The notes under the pieces are model-generated. The model was not told the origin of the DNA, did no database searches, and saw only the letters and a program-made list of their open reading frames with translations. Source: Mytilisepta virgata (Eukaryota; Mollusca; Bivalvia; Mytilida; Mytilidae). From it: a stretch of DNA of 64,000 bases. This document shows positions 40,190 to 51,315 of the stretch, one piece after another. Where the stretch lies: the NCBI GenBank assembly GCA_028015205.1, contig CM051514.1:8742001-8806000 (forward strand). Reading direction: 5' to 3'. The first letter of the stretch is position 1. Every line of letters starts with the position of its first letter. Both the position numbers and the translations under genes were made by a program.

Positions 40190-42075
40190 TTAGTCATAAA
40201 GTTACCAGAATCTATAACTCAAGGCCATCCTGTATGATTTGTGAAACTGAAACTGAATATTTGTCTATAAGGTATTGGTATCTACCGATGAATTTTTTTA
40301 AGAAAAAGGACGAGACGTTCTTTGCGAAAACCTTGGCTCATCAACTTCTTGCTCAGACATCGGTGACGTTTTACAAATTCTGAGTAGCTGCTGCAAGTTC
40401 TTGGCTATCGTATAAGTTGATATATGTATACCCCGTAAGCGGGTGAAGCAGGTATATTACTGCTAAGATGTGAAAATTTTATAATTTCAAAATTGAAGTC
40501 GTCACGTTTGTCATAGATTCAGGTATTGAGATGACCACTGGAGTCAAATTCGAGGTATATGTCTAAAAACGAGGCAGAGGAAGCCCTGTCAGTGGTTTCT
40601 TTAGTTTCTAACTCTGAGGCAATCTAATTAAAAACCGATCTCTCATCGCTCCCGTTTTCTGATATGTCGCGTGGGAGATCTAACGAAACCCGCTTTGAGG
40701 TCCCATGTGAGTGACCTCGTAGGTGTGTCCTGTTCGACCAATGAAATTGCGGCTTAGGCGATCTTGTAAGTTGATCTTGTGGTAAAGGGATGTAACTCAT
40801 TTTATTAACGAAGAAATCGTCAGTCCCCAGAATTCATAAACTTTTTTGATTGGCTTATTGATAGGAAGTCAACTCATTTGCATGTTATTATAAATTCATA
40901 AGTTTCAGTTCACTCACATGTGACCTCAAAGGGGATTTCGTTAGATCTCCCACGCGACATATCAGAAAACGGCAGCGATGAGAGATCGGTTTTTAATTAG
41001 ATTGACTCTGAGGGTATATTAATGAAATCCAATTAGTAAAGTCTGGATTATTAATTGAGAGATCATCATCAATATATCTATACGTGGAATTAAATGACCG
41101 AGCCTCTTTGTTCCTCTTGTCCTTAATCGAAGTTTGAAGAATCTCCGACTCATATGAATTTAAAAATAGATCGGCAAGTAGAAGGGCACAGTTTGTTCCC
41201 ATAGGAATACCGACAATTTGTTGAAATATCCTACCTCCAAACACAACAAATATGTTGTCAACGAGGAACTCCAGAATATTGATTACCTGTTCCTCTGTGT
41301 AGAATTTTTTATCCGATGGTTCACTTTTGACAAAATAAGCTGAGTTGTAGCCCAAAACAATGTATTTGTACCGGATTTTGCGGTTCTTGGTGACAAAGGC
41401 ATTGTGGATAATTTGTTTCAACCGGCATTCAATTTATGATGTGGTATGGTAATGTAAAGAGTGGAAAAATCAAATGTTTTGATAGAACTAAAATTAGAGA
41501 AGGATCGAGATTTAACATTTTCCAGAAGTTCTTTTGAGTTTTTTAGAATCCTCATATGGTTTATGCCACTACGCGCATAAACATTATTACAGTATTTCTG
41601 AAGTACCTCTTTCAATTCAGATAAAATTTTCGTCAATGGAATTGACAATTCGTTGTTTGTACGGATTTTTGTGAAGTTTAGGGATTCAATACAAACAAGG
41701 TATATTACACAGTGGAATGTTCACTGAGGCCATGAAGGACTTGTGATTTGCCAAGATTTCATCTTTGTAAAAAGTTATGTTTTTGTAGGTGGGATTACCC
41801 GAGCGTTCATTTATTCCTAATTCGTTTATAAGACATTCGTAGTAATACGATTTACAGACAAAATCAATGTTGTTTGAAGCCTTCTCTGCAGGAACAACAA
41901 CAAAATTATCATCAATGGGGGAAAAACTCTTCATAGCTTCTTTGTCTTTGAATTCAGAATTTGGTCGAGCTTTTACACAGTTTTTGAACTTGTGAATTCG
42001 ACGTTGTACCAAAGACCTAATTGCTTTTATATGGCAAGCCGTTTTACTATTTATTCTCACTTCAAGATATCTCAT
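40190..42075 (-). pseudogene. Decayed Penelope-like reverse transcriptase
   Basis: Reading leftward on the minus strand: VVVPAEKASNNIDFVCKSYY (finger region), then after a stop IPKLHKNPYKQRI, FDFSTLYITIP (motif A), GRIFQQIVGIPMGTNCALLL (motif B) and YRYIDDDLSINNPDF (motif C, YIDD). After the inserted MITE it continues with SASFLDIYLEF, YDKRDDFNFEI and NIPASPAYGVYIYQLIR. Frame changes near 41,660 and 41,420 and stops show it is dead. The PKLHK and DKA motifs favour a Penelope-like element; no GIY-YIG domain was seen. The host gene RIF1 is unrelated. Confidence 0.75.
40620..41004. mobile_element. Long-TIR MITE with 9-bp target-site duplication, inserted in the reverse transcriptase relic
   Basis: Target duplication ACTCTGAGG at 40,611-40,619 and 41,005-41,013. 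Arms CAATCTAATTAAAAACCGAT and GATATGTCGCGTGGGAGATC are inverted over about 95 bp. The 385-bp element has no ORF. Long arms plus a 9-bp duplication suggest Mutator-type mobilisation (inference). It separates the YIDD part from the downstream part of the relic. Confidence 0.88.
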
Positions 42076-42235
42076 ATATTTTATAAGATATTTCATATAG
42101 TTTATAAGATATCTTATATAGTTTATAAGATATCTCATATAATTTATAAGATATCTCATATAATTTTCTTTATAAGATATCTTATAAATTATATGAGATA
42201 TCTTATAAACTATATGAGATATCTTATAATGGGCT
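42060..42235. repeat. Palindromic ATATCTTATA/TTATAAGATAT array
   Basis: About ten alternating copies of TATAAGATATCTCATATA-like 17-18-mers. The first half is inverted relative to the second around 42,165. A short related stretch lies at 59,158-59,205, again next to the same retroelement 5' sequence, so the array belongs to that element. Confidence 0.8.
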
Positions 42236-42629
42236 CTCTAAATTTATGGCCATGAGAAATCACCTTTCGGAGATTTTCATGTTGTATAATGTTTAGACTA
42301 CCAGTAATGAAACCTAAGTAAAGTAAAGTTGAACGTCGCAAAGTATTTAGAAATACCTAGTTGAAGGGGATCATGCAAAATAGTTCTTAACTTGTAAAAT
42401 AGTTCTTAACTTGCAAAATAAGTTCTTAACTAGAACTAACAGATTGGTGTTTTACTGTCGTCAAAACTTTACTGACAAAGACGGACGTAAAGGTTAATAT
42501 AACAGAAGCGTTTACATAACAGTAAGGAAAACACTGTATTGAATCAGATCACTGTACCACTTTATACTTGGAGTAAAGGTAAGAAAAAAAGACAAAAAAA
42601 TAACAACGCTTTCACTTCATTCTGAAAAT

Positions 42630-43285
42630 TATGGTATTGCAATTATCATCTATTGTGGCTGACAAAATGGTAAACATAAATAGCGAATCTGTAGCAGTAT
42701 TGTCAGTCAAGAAATGCCTCCTTGGTTACACTTGGAGACAATTTCTACTACACCAATAACAAATTTAGACTTGTTATGACCAGCTGTGAACTTGAAGGTA
42801 AAGCATAATGAAAACGTAAAGACAAAACTGTTCTTTCGCATACCTGTTATGTGGTATCCTTGTGATAACATCGTAATCGTGGTTTAAAGACAAATTCTAC
42901 CGCCTGAAGGTGATCTCGGTGATCCAGAGGTGTTACACTTATTTTTACAAATTAAGAAATCAATTACTAGTATTACTTGGAAAAAAAAAGAAATGCTGCT
43001 TTTCTGTTTCAAGTAACAAAAATGCAACTCAAACGATAAACTTTGTATAACGCCGGCTGAATGTTTTAGCAAAGAAATCGGCAAAGACAGTTTGTACATT
43101 TTGTTTCGTTATTTTTTTTATTTTTTTATTTTTTTTTTTTTTTGCCGATAATAACTTTGTGCAGTTATATAAAGATGCTATGACGATCAGATGAAGATCA
43201 CATGCTATGAAGATCGAAATTTTAGTGAAAGAAATTGTGTCTACAGACGGAGGGTGAAGTCTGATACGACAGACAATTAAGTCCT
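42630..43285. repeat. Old duplicated segment, copy 1
   Basis: It is collinear with 50,235-51,020. Shared phrases are TTGCAATTATCATCTATT, GTCAGTCAAGAAATGCC, TATCCTTGTGATAAC and ATTGTGTCTACAG in the same order and orientation. No ORF. It has an A/T homopolymer expansion near 43,110-43,142 that copy 2 lacks. Confidence 0.75.
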
Positions 43286-43297
43286 ATAACATCATCT

Positions 43298-43330
43298 CGG
43301 GGGGGGGGGGGGGGGGGAGGGGGGAGGAGG
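43298..43330 (+). repeat. Poly-G tract
   Basis: Roughly 20 consecutive G, then GAGGGGGGAGGAGGGAG. It could form G-quadruplex structure on the plus strand. Confidence 0.85.
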
Positions 43331-43641
43331 GAGTAACTCATGGATACTTAGGTACTGGACTTGCAGCAAATTCGGATCAAGATTTTACAAAACCGGTGAG
43401 GATTTTAAAAATTTCAGCAGATTTTTATAAAGCACTGAGTAGAATTCAGGTTGACTTTTCACAATAAAAGGCCGATCAAAAGAAAAGATAAAAAGGTTGG
43501 CTGATAGCATGTTAACATCCTGTACTATTACTTACTTCCTTTTATTATTTTTTGGATAATTTCGGGTATGTAATTTTAGTTTTCCTGGATATTTTCGGGT
43601 CACAAATTCGATACACGTGGCCGGATAATTTCGGGTAGGGG

Positions 43642-43745
43642 GTTCAAGTTCACCGACCCCCTCCCCCACCCCCCACCCCTACCCCCCCCCCCCCCCCATC
43701 ATAAAATGATCAAGTTACCCCACTAACCCCCACCCCCACCCCAGA
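43642..43745 (-). repeat. C-rich tract (G-rich on the minus strand)
   Basis: Runs such as CCCCCTCCCCCACCCCCC and a run of about 16 C, followed by CCCCACTAACCCCCACCCCC. Opposed in strand to the G tract 330 bp to the left. Confidence 0.85.
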
Positions 43746-44022
43746 CCATCATACGACCGTCATATTTTGTCTCACCAAAAATTAAGGTTTTCTGCTTTTA
43801 TAAAATGCAATGTGTTACCTTACCATACTAAATACTGCTATCATTGCGATATTGCCTTGATGTAATTACCAAATAAAAAAAAATCAAATGTATACCGGAT
43901 AAAAGTAAGACGTTTTTCTTCTTGTCTTTCCGTTTGCTCAAAATGCTGATCTGAATCCTTTGAATGTGTAGCCTAATACTCTTAAGGAAGTTTGTCATTG
44001 CTGACTTTTATTGTCAATGTTA

Positions 44023-44150
44023 AAAGTAAATATATCTTTACAAATAAAAGAATAAAGTAAATATATCTTTACAAATAAAAGAATAAAGTAAATATATCTT
44101 TACAAATAAAAGAATAAAGTAAATATATCTTTATAAATAAAAGAATACAA
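44023..44150. repeat. 31-bp tandem repeat, four copies
   Basis: The unit AAAGTAAATATATCTTTACA then AATAAAAGAAT is repeated four times with one substitution in the last copy. Confidence 0.9.
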
Positions 44151-44989
44151 GGATATCTTGCTGCACTCTTATTCATGTACGTTTCTGAAACAATAGTAAT
44201 GATATTTTCGTAGATATTCCATCCCTAATATTATGGAAGCTTTGTGAATTTTGTGAATTGAAAGTAGCTGACCTATTTAAATGTTTCGAACCATGCTAAA
44301 ACATATTCAATGGAGTATTGATATTCTATATTTAGACATGACATATTATGTGTGTATGTTCTACCACCCGTTTGACGTGATGACTTCAAGTTCTAAAGAT
44401 ACAGTTACAGCCATTTAATTTCAGGTATGTGTAGTCTGTGTAATTTGTCTGAAGTATGTGCACAACATTGCAGGGCTTAATAGTAGTGATTTTATATTTG
44501 ATGGAAAGAGCTGGCAACAGTCACCGTAGAGTAAACAAGAAATGAAAGAATATTTCCATTTATATAAAATCAAACTTCAAAGGAGAAAATACAGTTTATA
44601 GAAATTTTTACTGAAAAGGGTTCTTGAAAGATAGTCCATTTTCCTGTCCACCTATGTTAAAAAAATATTCAGACACAATGGCATTATTATTTTGTGCTTA
44701 AACAAAAGTTCGCAATTTTTTCAAATCGGCATATCTAGAATGAGAACGATTTTCTCCTTGCGATCCAAAATAAATTGATTTTGCAACTCAATATTGAGCA
44801 ATTTGCGAGTGTCCGGACTGAGAGAAACATGTTTGCACATTATTTTTCAATGATTTTTTGTATGTTTTCAAATCGGCAAAATTATTTTTTTGAATAGCAT
44901 ATAATTGAATTTTAACAAGAAAGTAAAGTCTTGAAGACATATATACATCTGCTCATAAAAAAGTAAATTATGTTGGCGTCCATGAAATG

Positions 44990-45990
44990 CATGTCTGTCC
45001 TGTTACAGGTGCTAAATTTGCAGAGCAATAATTTTTGCCTGCAAATACGAATATCTTCTATGATGAAATCAAAAGAACAAATATTTTCCAAATTACAACC
45101 AAAACAATAGAACGTTAGAAGAAACAGAAGCGAAGTTATAACCAGAAAAGTAAGTCAAACTGATAGCGTACCCTTTTAAAATGTCTATCATGTTACCAAC
45201 AAATTTATACATTACTACACCCATACGTTCTCAAAAGGGTCACTAACTGTTTGGAAACAAATAAAGCTAACTGAAAAAAACCATACACCGATGTAAAGGG
45301 AGCTGTTATTTCGAAATATAATCAATAAACATATAATTTTGTCCATCCTGTTACTGTCTATCCTGTTACCTTGAATAAAGTAACAGGATAGACAGATTAA
45401 GTATAAGAATAAACAACTATGTATCTGTAGACATTATGAAATATTTAAAAATGAAATGAAACATTTGATAGTCTACATATCTTTAAGAAAAAACAAACAA
45501 CTTTGCAAGGGGAGTTGTTGTTTTCCAATAGAATCAATAAACATATAATTTTGTATATCCTGTTACTGTCTGTCATGTTACCCCAACTTGGTAACAGGAT
45601 AGACAAATATGTATATGTAAACCTTCGATGTCCATTACTGTTACCATAGAAAGTAGCATTTTACTAAAATTATATGTAATCAAAGAACTAAGTGATGGAT
45701 TGATTCAAAAGTCCAATATAAGCCGAATATAAGAAAGTGCTTCAGTTGGTTTTACGTTGATTGTAGCAATTTTTGAAGAATTTGAAAATCTATTTTTAGA
45801 TAGTTTTTTCAGGACACAATATTAAGTGATATTTTTATCCCATTAATGAAAAGAAATTAAATATTCTGTTATTGTTTTCTGAAGCACCACTAACGTACCT
45901 TTGAGAAATAATCAATACGTTTTTCACATTTTTTCTGTTGATAGTAAAAAAAATTCTCACAAATGTGGTAACAGGATAGACAAAATTTTG
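44990..45990. repeat. Cluster of GTAACAGGATAGACA motifs in both orientations
   Basis: GTAACAGGATAGACA at 45,380, 45,591 and 45,968 on the plus strand. Reverse versions (TGTCTATCCTGTTAC, TGTC(T/C)ATCATGTTACC) at about 45,186, 45,355 and 45,570, and a weaker one at 44,996. Two are paired into hairpins (45,355/45,380 and 45,570/45,591). Part of the region is a tandem duplication of about 212 bp sharing AATCAATAAACATATAATTT (45,322 and 45,530). Confidence 0.75.
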
Positions 45991-46465
45991 CACCATCAGT
46001 CGAAAATGTCAATAATATTTTTATATTATGTCATTAAGATTGCATATTTGAGCATTTTGTTCAAGAAGTATCATATATTTTGCAAGTGTAATAAATATGA
46101 TGATTCAAACAAATTATTTTTTCTCAATTTTGCAATGTTAAAAATACACATTTTTTGAAAATGACCCAGATAAGGGTTTCTACTGTGTCGTCAGAATCGA
46201 TAGAAAAACTGTCAGTGAATTTTGAACACTGAATTCATCTCAAAGGAGAAGAAATCAGAGGTTTTATTATAATTCTGTTGGGTACAATGGGGTTTTGGTG
46301 TCATCATAAGAATACCGTTGGTTATTGACAAAGATGGTTAGCAAAGTTTTAATTTGGTTTAAATCAACCAGGAGCATAAATGTATTACAAAGGAGAACAC
46401 AATGGCTGTCACATCTAGCAGTTAATGTGAACACTGCATCAATATAGTAGCTGTAAAGGTAAACA

Positions 46466-46700
46466 AGAGTTGACACACTAAATGTCTCGCCTGAGTATGC
46501 ACATGGACACAGAATAAAGATTATCTGATACCATACATTACAAGTCAAAGGAAAATACGTCAGGAAACATTTGTCTGAAAAATTTCATGCATTTCATTCA
46601 ATCCTACAACTGTGTCCAAGGTCAGCTGACAGTTCTCAGACTGGTATGTACCCATCTATAGACCTACATACATTTATAGCATTTGTTGAGAAATGGACTT
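46466..46700. repeat. Fragment related to the 147-bp tandem-array element
   Basis: It starts ACAAGAGTTGACACACTAAA then TGTCTCGCC, like the left end at 29,960. A decayed monomer (CAAGGTCAGCTGACAGTTCT) follows. Confidence 0.6.
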
Positions 46701-46715
46701 ATTTGTAAAAATGGG

Positions 46716-47050
46716 ATGAGGGTTTTATACATTTCTTAAACATGAAATTTTTTGTAACATGAACCCCCAGTTTTTCTTTTATAATCAATCATATATACAT
46801 TAAAATGGTATTTGACAAAATTTTATGAAATCCTTTTTATTTTTTCATACATCTTTGAGAGACTGAAGTTGTCAATGCAAAGACAATGAAAAATCCAGAG
46901 AAAACCCATTTCCTGCAAATTTTCAAGGCCTTATAGCTTTAAAATGAGCACATGAACATATATTTTTTTCCTGCTTATTTGTTTACTATTCATATGTTCT
47001 CTCAAACTAAAACACCTATTTCAAATCCTATTTATTTCCTATTAGACCAG
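46716..47050. mobile_element. TTAA-MITE family A, copy 3, truncated
   Basis: It matches copy 1 from TACATTTCTTAAACATGAAA to ATTAGACCAG but lacks both TTAA ends. It lies directly upstream of the propeller gene, about 80 bp before its acceptor. Confidence 0.8.
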
Positions 47051-47112
47051 TTTAGTTATGGGATTTTCTACAAACCAGTAGATATGAAGTGTATTTTATA
47101 AGAAAAAATACT

Positions 47113-47128
47113 TGTTTTTATTTTTTAG
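47113..47128 (+). promoter_or_regulatory. Splice acceptor before the propeller ORF
   Basis: TGTTTTTATTTTTTAG, a long pyrimidine tract ending in AG 8 bp before the ATG. It supports a spliced transcript with an upstream exon not identified in the window. Confidence 0.6.
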
Positions 47129-47136
47129 TAACTTTA

Positions 47137-47955
47137 ATGGCTAGTAATGCAATTGTTTGCGGAATTCCGAAAAGATCATTTGATGAAATATCCTTAAAAT
47201 TTATTCGTAAAGTAAAACATCTTAAAGGTAAGGATATCAGCGGATGTACTATATTGGCTGACGGTAGAATGGTGTTTTCCTGTTACCGCACCTATTGCCT
47301 TGAGATAATTAACAAAGAGGGGTTGCAAGATTTTGAAGTTAATTTGAATCCATCACCAGCATATGATATAACATATTTCAGCGAGGACAACACTATTGCT
47401 ATCACCTCAGGCGGAGCAACAAAGCAATGCATTACCATATTCGATATAGAAGACAGGAAAATAAAGAAAACCATTCAAATGGACTACAGAATCTTTGGCA
47501 TAACCGTCCTACACAAAAATAAGCTTTTGTATGTTTATAACAAAGGAATACGAATGATAAATCTTAGAAATAAAACCACCACAGATACTATTACCACGGA
47601 TCGGTCTTTCTCTGGGTACGTTGCCACGTTTGGAGACCAACTTTACTACACTGATTATAACGGACATATCGTGACGTGCTGTGATCTTCAAGGTAGAATA
47701 CAATGGGAATTCAAGCGTGAAAGTGTTCTAAGGAATCCATGTGGTATCTCTATCGACAATGCTGGGAATGTGTACGTCGTTGGTTTCATTTCTAACAATG
47801 TTGTACTTATCTCCCCTGACGGAAAACAATATCGAGAACTGTTGTCGAGAGAGGAAGGGATCAAACGCCCAAGTGTGTTGCATTTTAACAAGGCAAATAA
47901 TGAACTACTGGTCGCAAATCAGCATTTTAAAGCTTTTATATTCCAACTTTTATGA
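47137..47955 (+). CDS. B-box/TRIM-type C-terminal beta-propeller protein lacking B-boxes (272 aa)
   Basis: The ORF from ATG 47,137 to TGA 47,953-47,955 is intact. After a short N-terminus (MASNAIVCGIPKRSF) come repeated propeller blades: ISGCTILADGRMVFSCY, GDQLYYTDYNGHIVTCCDLQ, NPCGISIDNAGNVYVVGF and ISPDGKQYRELLS, ending LLVANQHFKAFIFQLL. This is the NHL-like C-terminal half typical of the many bivalve B-box proteins, thought to act as E3-ligase-like innate immune factors. The N-terminal MASN..VCG resembles the start of such proteins, but the zinc-binding B-boxes and coiled coil are absent. A strong acceptor (TGTTTTTATTTTTTAG, ending 47,128) precedes the ATG, so a 5'UTR or coding exon lies upstream. 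An in-frame reading extends further 5', but it crosses that acceptor. Alternatives: a 3' exon of a longer gene, or a decaying paralogue. Confidence 0.72.
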   Translation: MASNAIVCGIPKRSFDEISLKFIRKVKHLKGKDISGCTILADGRMVFSCYRTYCLEIINKEGLQDFEVNLNPSPAYDITYFSEDNTIAITSGGATKQCITIFDIEDRKIKKTIQMDYRIFGITVLHKNKLLYVYNKGIRMINLRNKTTTDTITTDRSFSGYVATFGDQLYYTDYNGHIVTCCDLQGRIQWEFKRESVLRNPCGISIDNAGNVYVVGFISNNVVLISPDGKQYRELLSREEGIKRPSVLHFNKANNELLVANQHFKAFIFQLL

Positions 47956-48053
47956 GTATACTTAGACGTTTTAGATTCAGTTGGAGGCTGCTCTTCGTGG
48001 ACACCGTGACTATGCTAAGTCATTTTGTATTTCACAATTCTGCAGAGTACTTA

Positions 48054-48123
48054 GTGACCGAACTACAGCTGTAAATAACTCGTGCGCTGCGCGCGCTCGT
48101 GATTTACTGCGTAGTTCCGTCAC
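48054..48123. repeat. GC-rich imperfect hairpin downstream of the propeller gene
   Basis: GTGACCGAACTACAGCTGTA on the left pairs imperfectly with TTTACTGCGTAGTTCCGTCA on the right around CGTGCGCTGCGCGCGCTCG. It is the most CpG-dense spot nearby. It could be a structured RNA end, a repeat or a small foldback element. Confidence 0.55.
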
Positions 48124-48479
48124 GCGTTGTTTATTCCCGGTATTTGAATTCAGCGATTAGTTATACTATAATTATAGTTCACTTAGATGTTACGGATAAA
48201 ATGCTACGAAGATACAAATATACACAAGAAAATGAAAGGTACAAATACAAGATCCGTCAGAAGTTACTTAAGGTGTCACCAACTTCAAAAATGGCCATCA
48301 AGGAATTTATTTCATGGTAAGGTTGAACATTTAAAGTTTGAAACAATCTGATTTGTAGTCATATTGAATGACTTTCAGTAGAATTATATGACACGGTAAG
48401 ATTTTTTTTTACATTTTTTTTTTTTTTTGGATTACATGAAACCAGTGGTAAAAGCTTAAACAGGCGTATAAATTTTCTT

Positions 48480-48741
48480 ACATAGCATTCCAATTAAATA
48501 TAAATTATGTAGAACAGATGTGGAGGATGAAATTCACTTTCTGATGAATTGTTTAAAATTAAATTTTGTACGTGATCCTATTTTACACGAATTACTCTCT
48601 GGTTTTCCTAATTCATTACACTGCAACTCTACAGAAAAGTTCATTTGGTTACTCATTAATGGAAATTCAGAAAAAATAAAACTTCTAGCAAATCTCATAA
48701 CATCCCCGTTCTCACTTAGAACTAAACTAATTGGTGATTAA
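48480..48741 (+). pseudogene. Probable C-terminal end of a LINE reverse transcriptase
   Basis: The reading PIKYKLCRTDVEDEIHFLMN with EKFIWLLINGNSEKIKLLAN and a TAA at 48,739 resembles the conserved C-DVEDEIHFL...WLL end of non-LTR retrotransposon proteins. No reverse transcriptase core is seen upstream, so this is a 5'-truncated copy. Confidence 0.5.
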
Positions 48742-48744
48742 CTA

Positions 48745-50230
48745 TTTGTGTTATTCCAATTTATTTCCACATGTAAGATGTATAACTTTAGAATATATTT
48801 ATGATTTATTTTTCATCAACCAATGGACTGTGTTGATCTTGTTACTGAACCTAGCGAGTCTCTAATCCCATGCTAACAGTAACTGACTTCTGTTCCTCTG
48901 CTGTTTATATTGTCTTTATTGTTGAAGGGGGGATGGGTATCAATGTTCATCATAATCACTATAAATCACAGTATATACACTCTAGTAATTGTAATTGATT
49001 TACTGCTGTTTATGGGCACTGTGATTAGCATTAAAATATTTTTTTTGTATTAAACTTCACAAATTAACGGTTAATAATAATAATAATAATTAAAACAATA
49101 TTATTTATCGAGATTGTACATTTTTGAACAGAGAAAGGGTTTTTAAACTCTGAAAGCATGGCTTTTGCAAACTTGTCAAATAACATTACAGTTGTCCAGC
49201 GAATAAAACGACATACTGGATAGGAACGCGTATCTGTGAGATTTCGCACATGCGCCTTTGAAGATCTTAACATCAGGGGGTTGAATAGAGACCGCCTTTC
49301 TTCTAGGTGTCATCTCCTTTCCTTTGCCATTATACACACTTTCTCCAAATCGTATTGTCTTTTCTCCAACCTAAAATAATATTTAATTCTCTGGTGAAAA
49401 AATGTCTGTATAATATATTCAAATTCTCTATTTGCAAAATTACACCCCTGTGGGTCAAGCAAATACATGAACAAGAAAACAAACAAACATATAAAATCAC
49501 AAATTGAGAATATATGATATAAAATACATGATAAATCACCTTTTATTATTAATACATAACTGTTATTACTTTGACCAACAAGGACCTCATTTTTGTAATT
49601 CTGTAGATTGCTTTATAAAGTCTCCTATTTCTGTCAAAAGTTCAGAGTTAGATTTAACAAAAAAACTATTTGATCTAATGGTTCTTTTTCAAGAAAGTCA
49701 GGCTTATTTAATACTATTTTGTCAAATAAATTGTTTCTCAGAGAATGATTAGCTGTACATTTTAAGAAAAAGTAATAAACTGTATACTACTAGTAAACCA
49801 AATCAAATTAATTGTTTTATTAGAATATTGAAAACGGCAGATACCGATTCATTGCGTATGCTGAAGCGTTTTTTTTTGTTTTTTGTTTTTCATCTTCATT
49901 AGATACGCCTGTTGTCACACAAATAAAAAATGCTGAGCGCACAAAAGACAGAAAGGGCTTAACAGAACAGCCAAAATCCAGCTGCAAATAATATTGGTAT
50001 ATGTGGTTGACTCATGGTTGCTCCCCAAGAATCCTATAAACAGCTGAGTACAGAGTGGTTTCATTAATTTGAAGAAGAAAAAATAACTAAAGTATTTCGA
50101 TTCTTTCAGCTGATTCTTACATATTATCTGCATTTTGACAGCTAGATATCGTAAAATATCATCCCGTGAGCCAGAATATGAAGCTGCTCAACAAGCTGAT
50201 AGAATCACAGGGAAGGATGATAAATAAAAT
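48745..50230. other. Gene-poor stretch, no gene recognised
   Basis: AT-rich sequence with short unsupported ORFs, a TAA trinucleotide run (49,076-49,090) and no recognised repeat ends. Confidence 0.45.
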
Positions 50231-50234
50231 TATT

Positions 50235-51020
50235 GTATTAATTGCAATTATCATCTATTCTGATTAACAAAACGGTAAACATAAATAATGAATCTGTTAG
50301 CAAAATTGCCAGTCAAGAAATGCCTTCTTTTTTACACTCGGTGATAAACTACACTACATCAATAACAACACATTAAGGCTTGCTGTGATTAGTTGTAAAC
50401 CTGAGGGTAGATTAGAATCGAAACTTAGACTGCTAACTCTTCCGGAGAACCTGATTCTACCCCCGGTTTTTTGGTGGGGTCCATGTTGTTCATATGTTTT
50501 TAGTTTTTAATTGTAGTGCATGTATTGTTTTGGTCTTGTCTTCGTTGTTCTCCGGAGTTTGTGAGTTGTTACGATTTTTCTCTCCTTCGAATATCCCTTT
50601 GGTATTTCTTGACTTTACTTAGAAGTATTCTTTTTTACAACTGTTATGTAGTATCCTTGTGATAACGTTGAAACGTGTTCTAGTGACAACACAGACAACT
50701 TCTATCGCATAAAGGTGATCCCAATGATGCAGAGATATTGAACTTTGACAAATCAAACGATAAATTAATAGTTACAAATAGAAGGGGAAAAAAATGAAGC
50801 TGAAGCTATGGGCACCGTAAAGCGTATAAAGTTTTAGCAAAGACATCAACAATGACAAGTTGTGTTATTGTTTTAAATTGTTTTGTTTTACACATAGTTG
50901 ATAATTGTTTGTTCGTAATAACTTTTTTGGGTTAGTTGCAACAAATTTACATGCCATGGAGATAAGTGTACTGGATCACAAGTTACTGAAATATTGTGTC
51001 TACAGTTGGATGATGACAAC
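50235..51020. repeat. Old duplicated segment, copy 2, with an inserted repeat
   Basis: It is collinear with 42,630-43,285 but interrupted at about 50,425-50,625 by a dispersed repeat end (CCGGTTTTTTGGTGGGGTCC, TATCCCTTTGGTATTTCTTG). After the insertion the match resumes at CTGTTATGTAGTATCCTTGT. Confidence 0.75.
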
Positions 51021-51125
51021 AGCGACAATGTAAGACCTCTACCATAATACGACCACTATTAAAAAGTGAGAACATTTGTTTAATGAAACAATAAAATTAA
51101 AATTAGATATACTAATTGCTCCTTT

Positions 51126-51315
51126 CAGTCACTGCATGTAGATCTAACAACACTCCATTTTACTTTCTGTTTTGATGACCTTTCCAATCAGCCAATCAGA
51201 TTTCCGCCTTCATGATTTTGAAGGCATTTGCCTAAGGATAAAACCCGAGGATTCTCAATAGGTCATCAGAACAGAAAGTAAAATGGAGTGTTGTTAGATC
51301 TACATGCAGTGACTG
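51126..51315. mobile_element. Hairpin MITE with CAGTCACTGCATGTAGATCT ends, 190 bp
   Basis: The arms of about 55 bp (CAGTCACTGCATGTAGATCT through TCCATTTTACTTTCTGTT) are nearly perfectly inverted. The centre contains AGGATAAAACCCGAGGATTC, also present inside TTAA-MITE family A. Confidence 0.88.
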
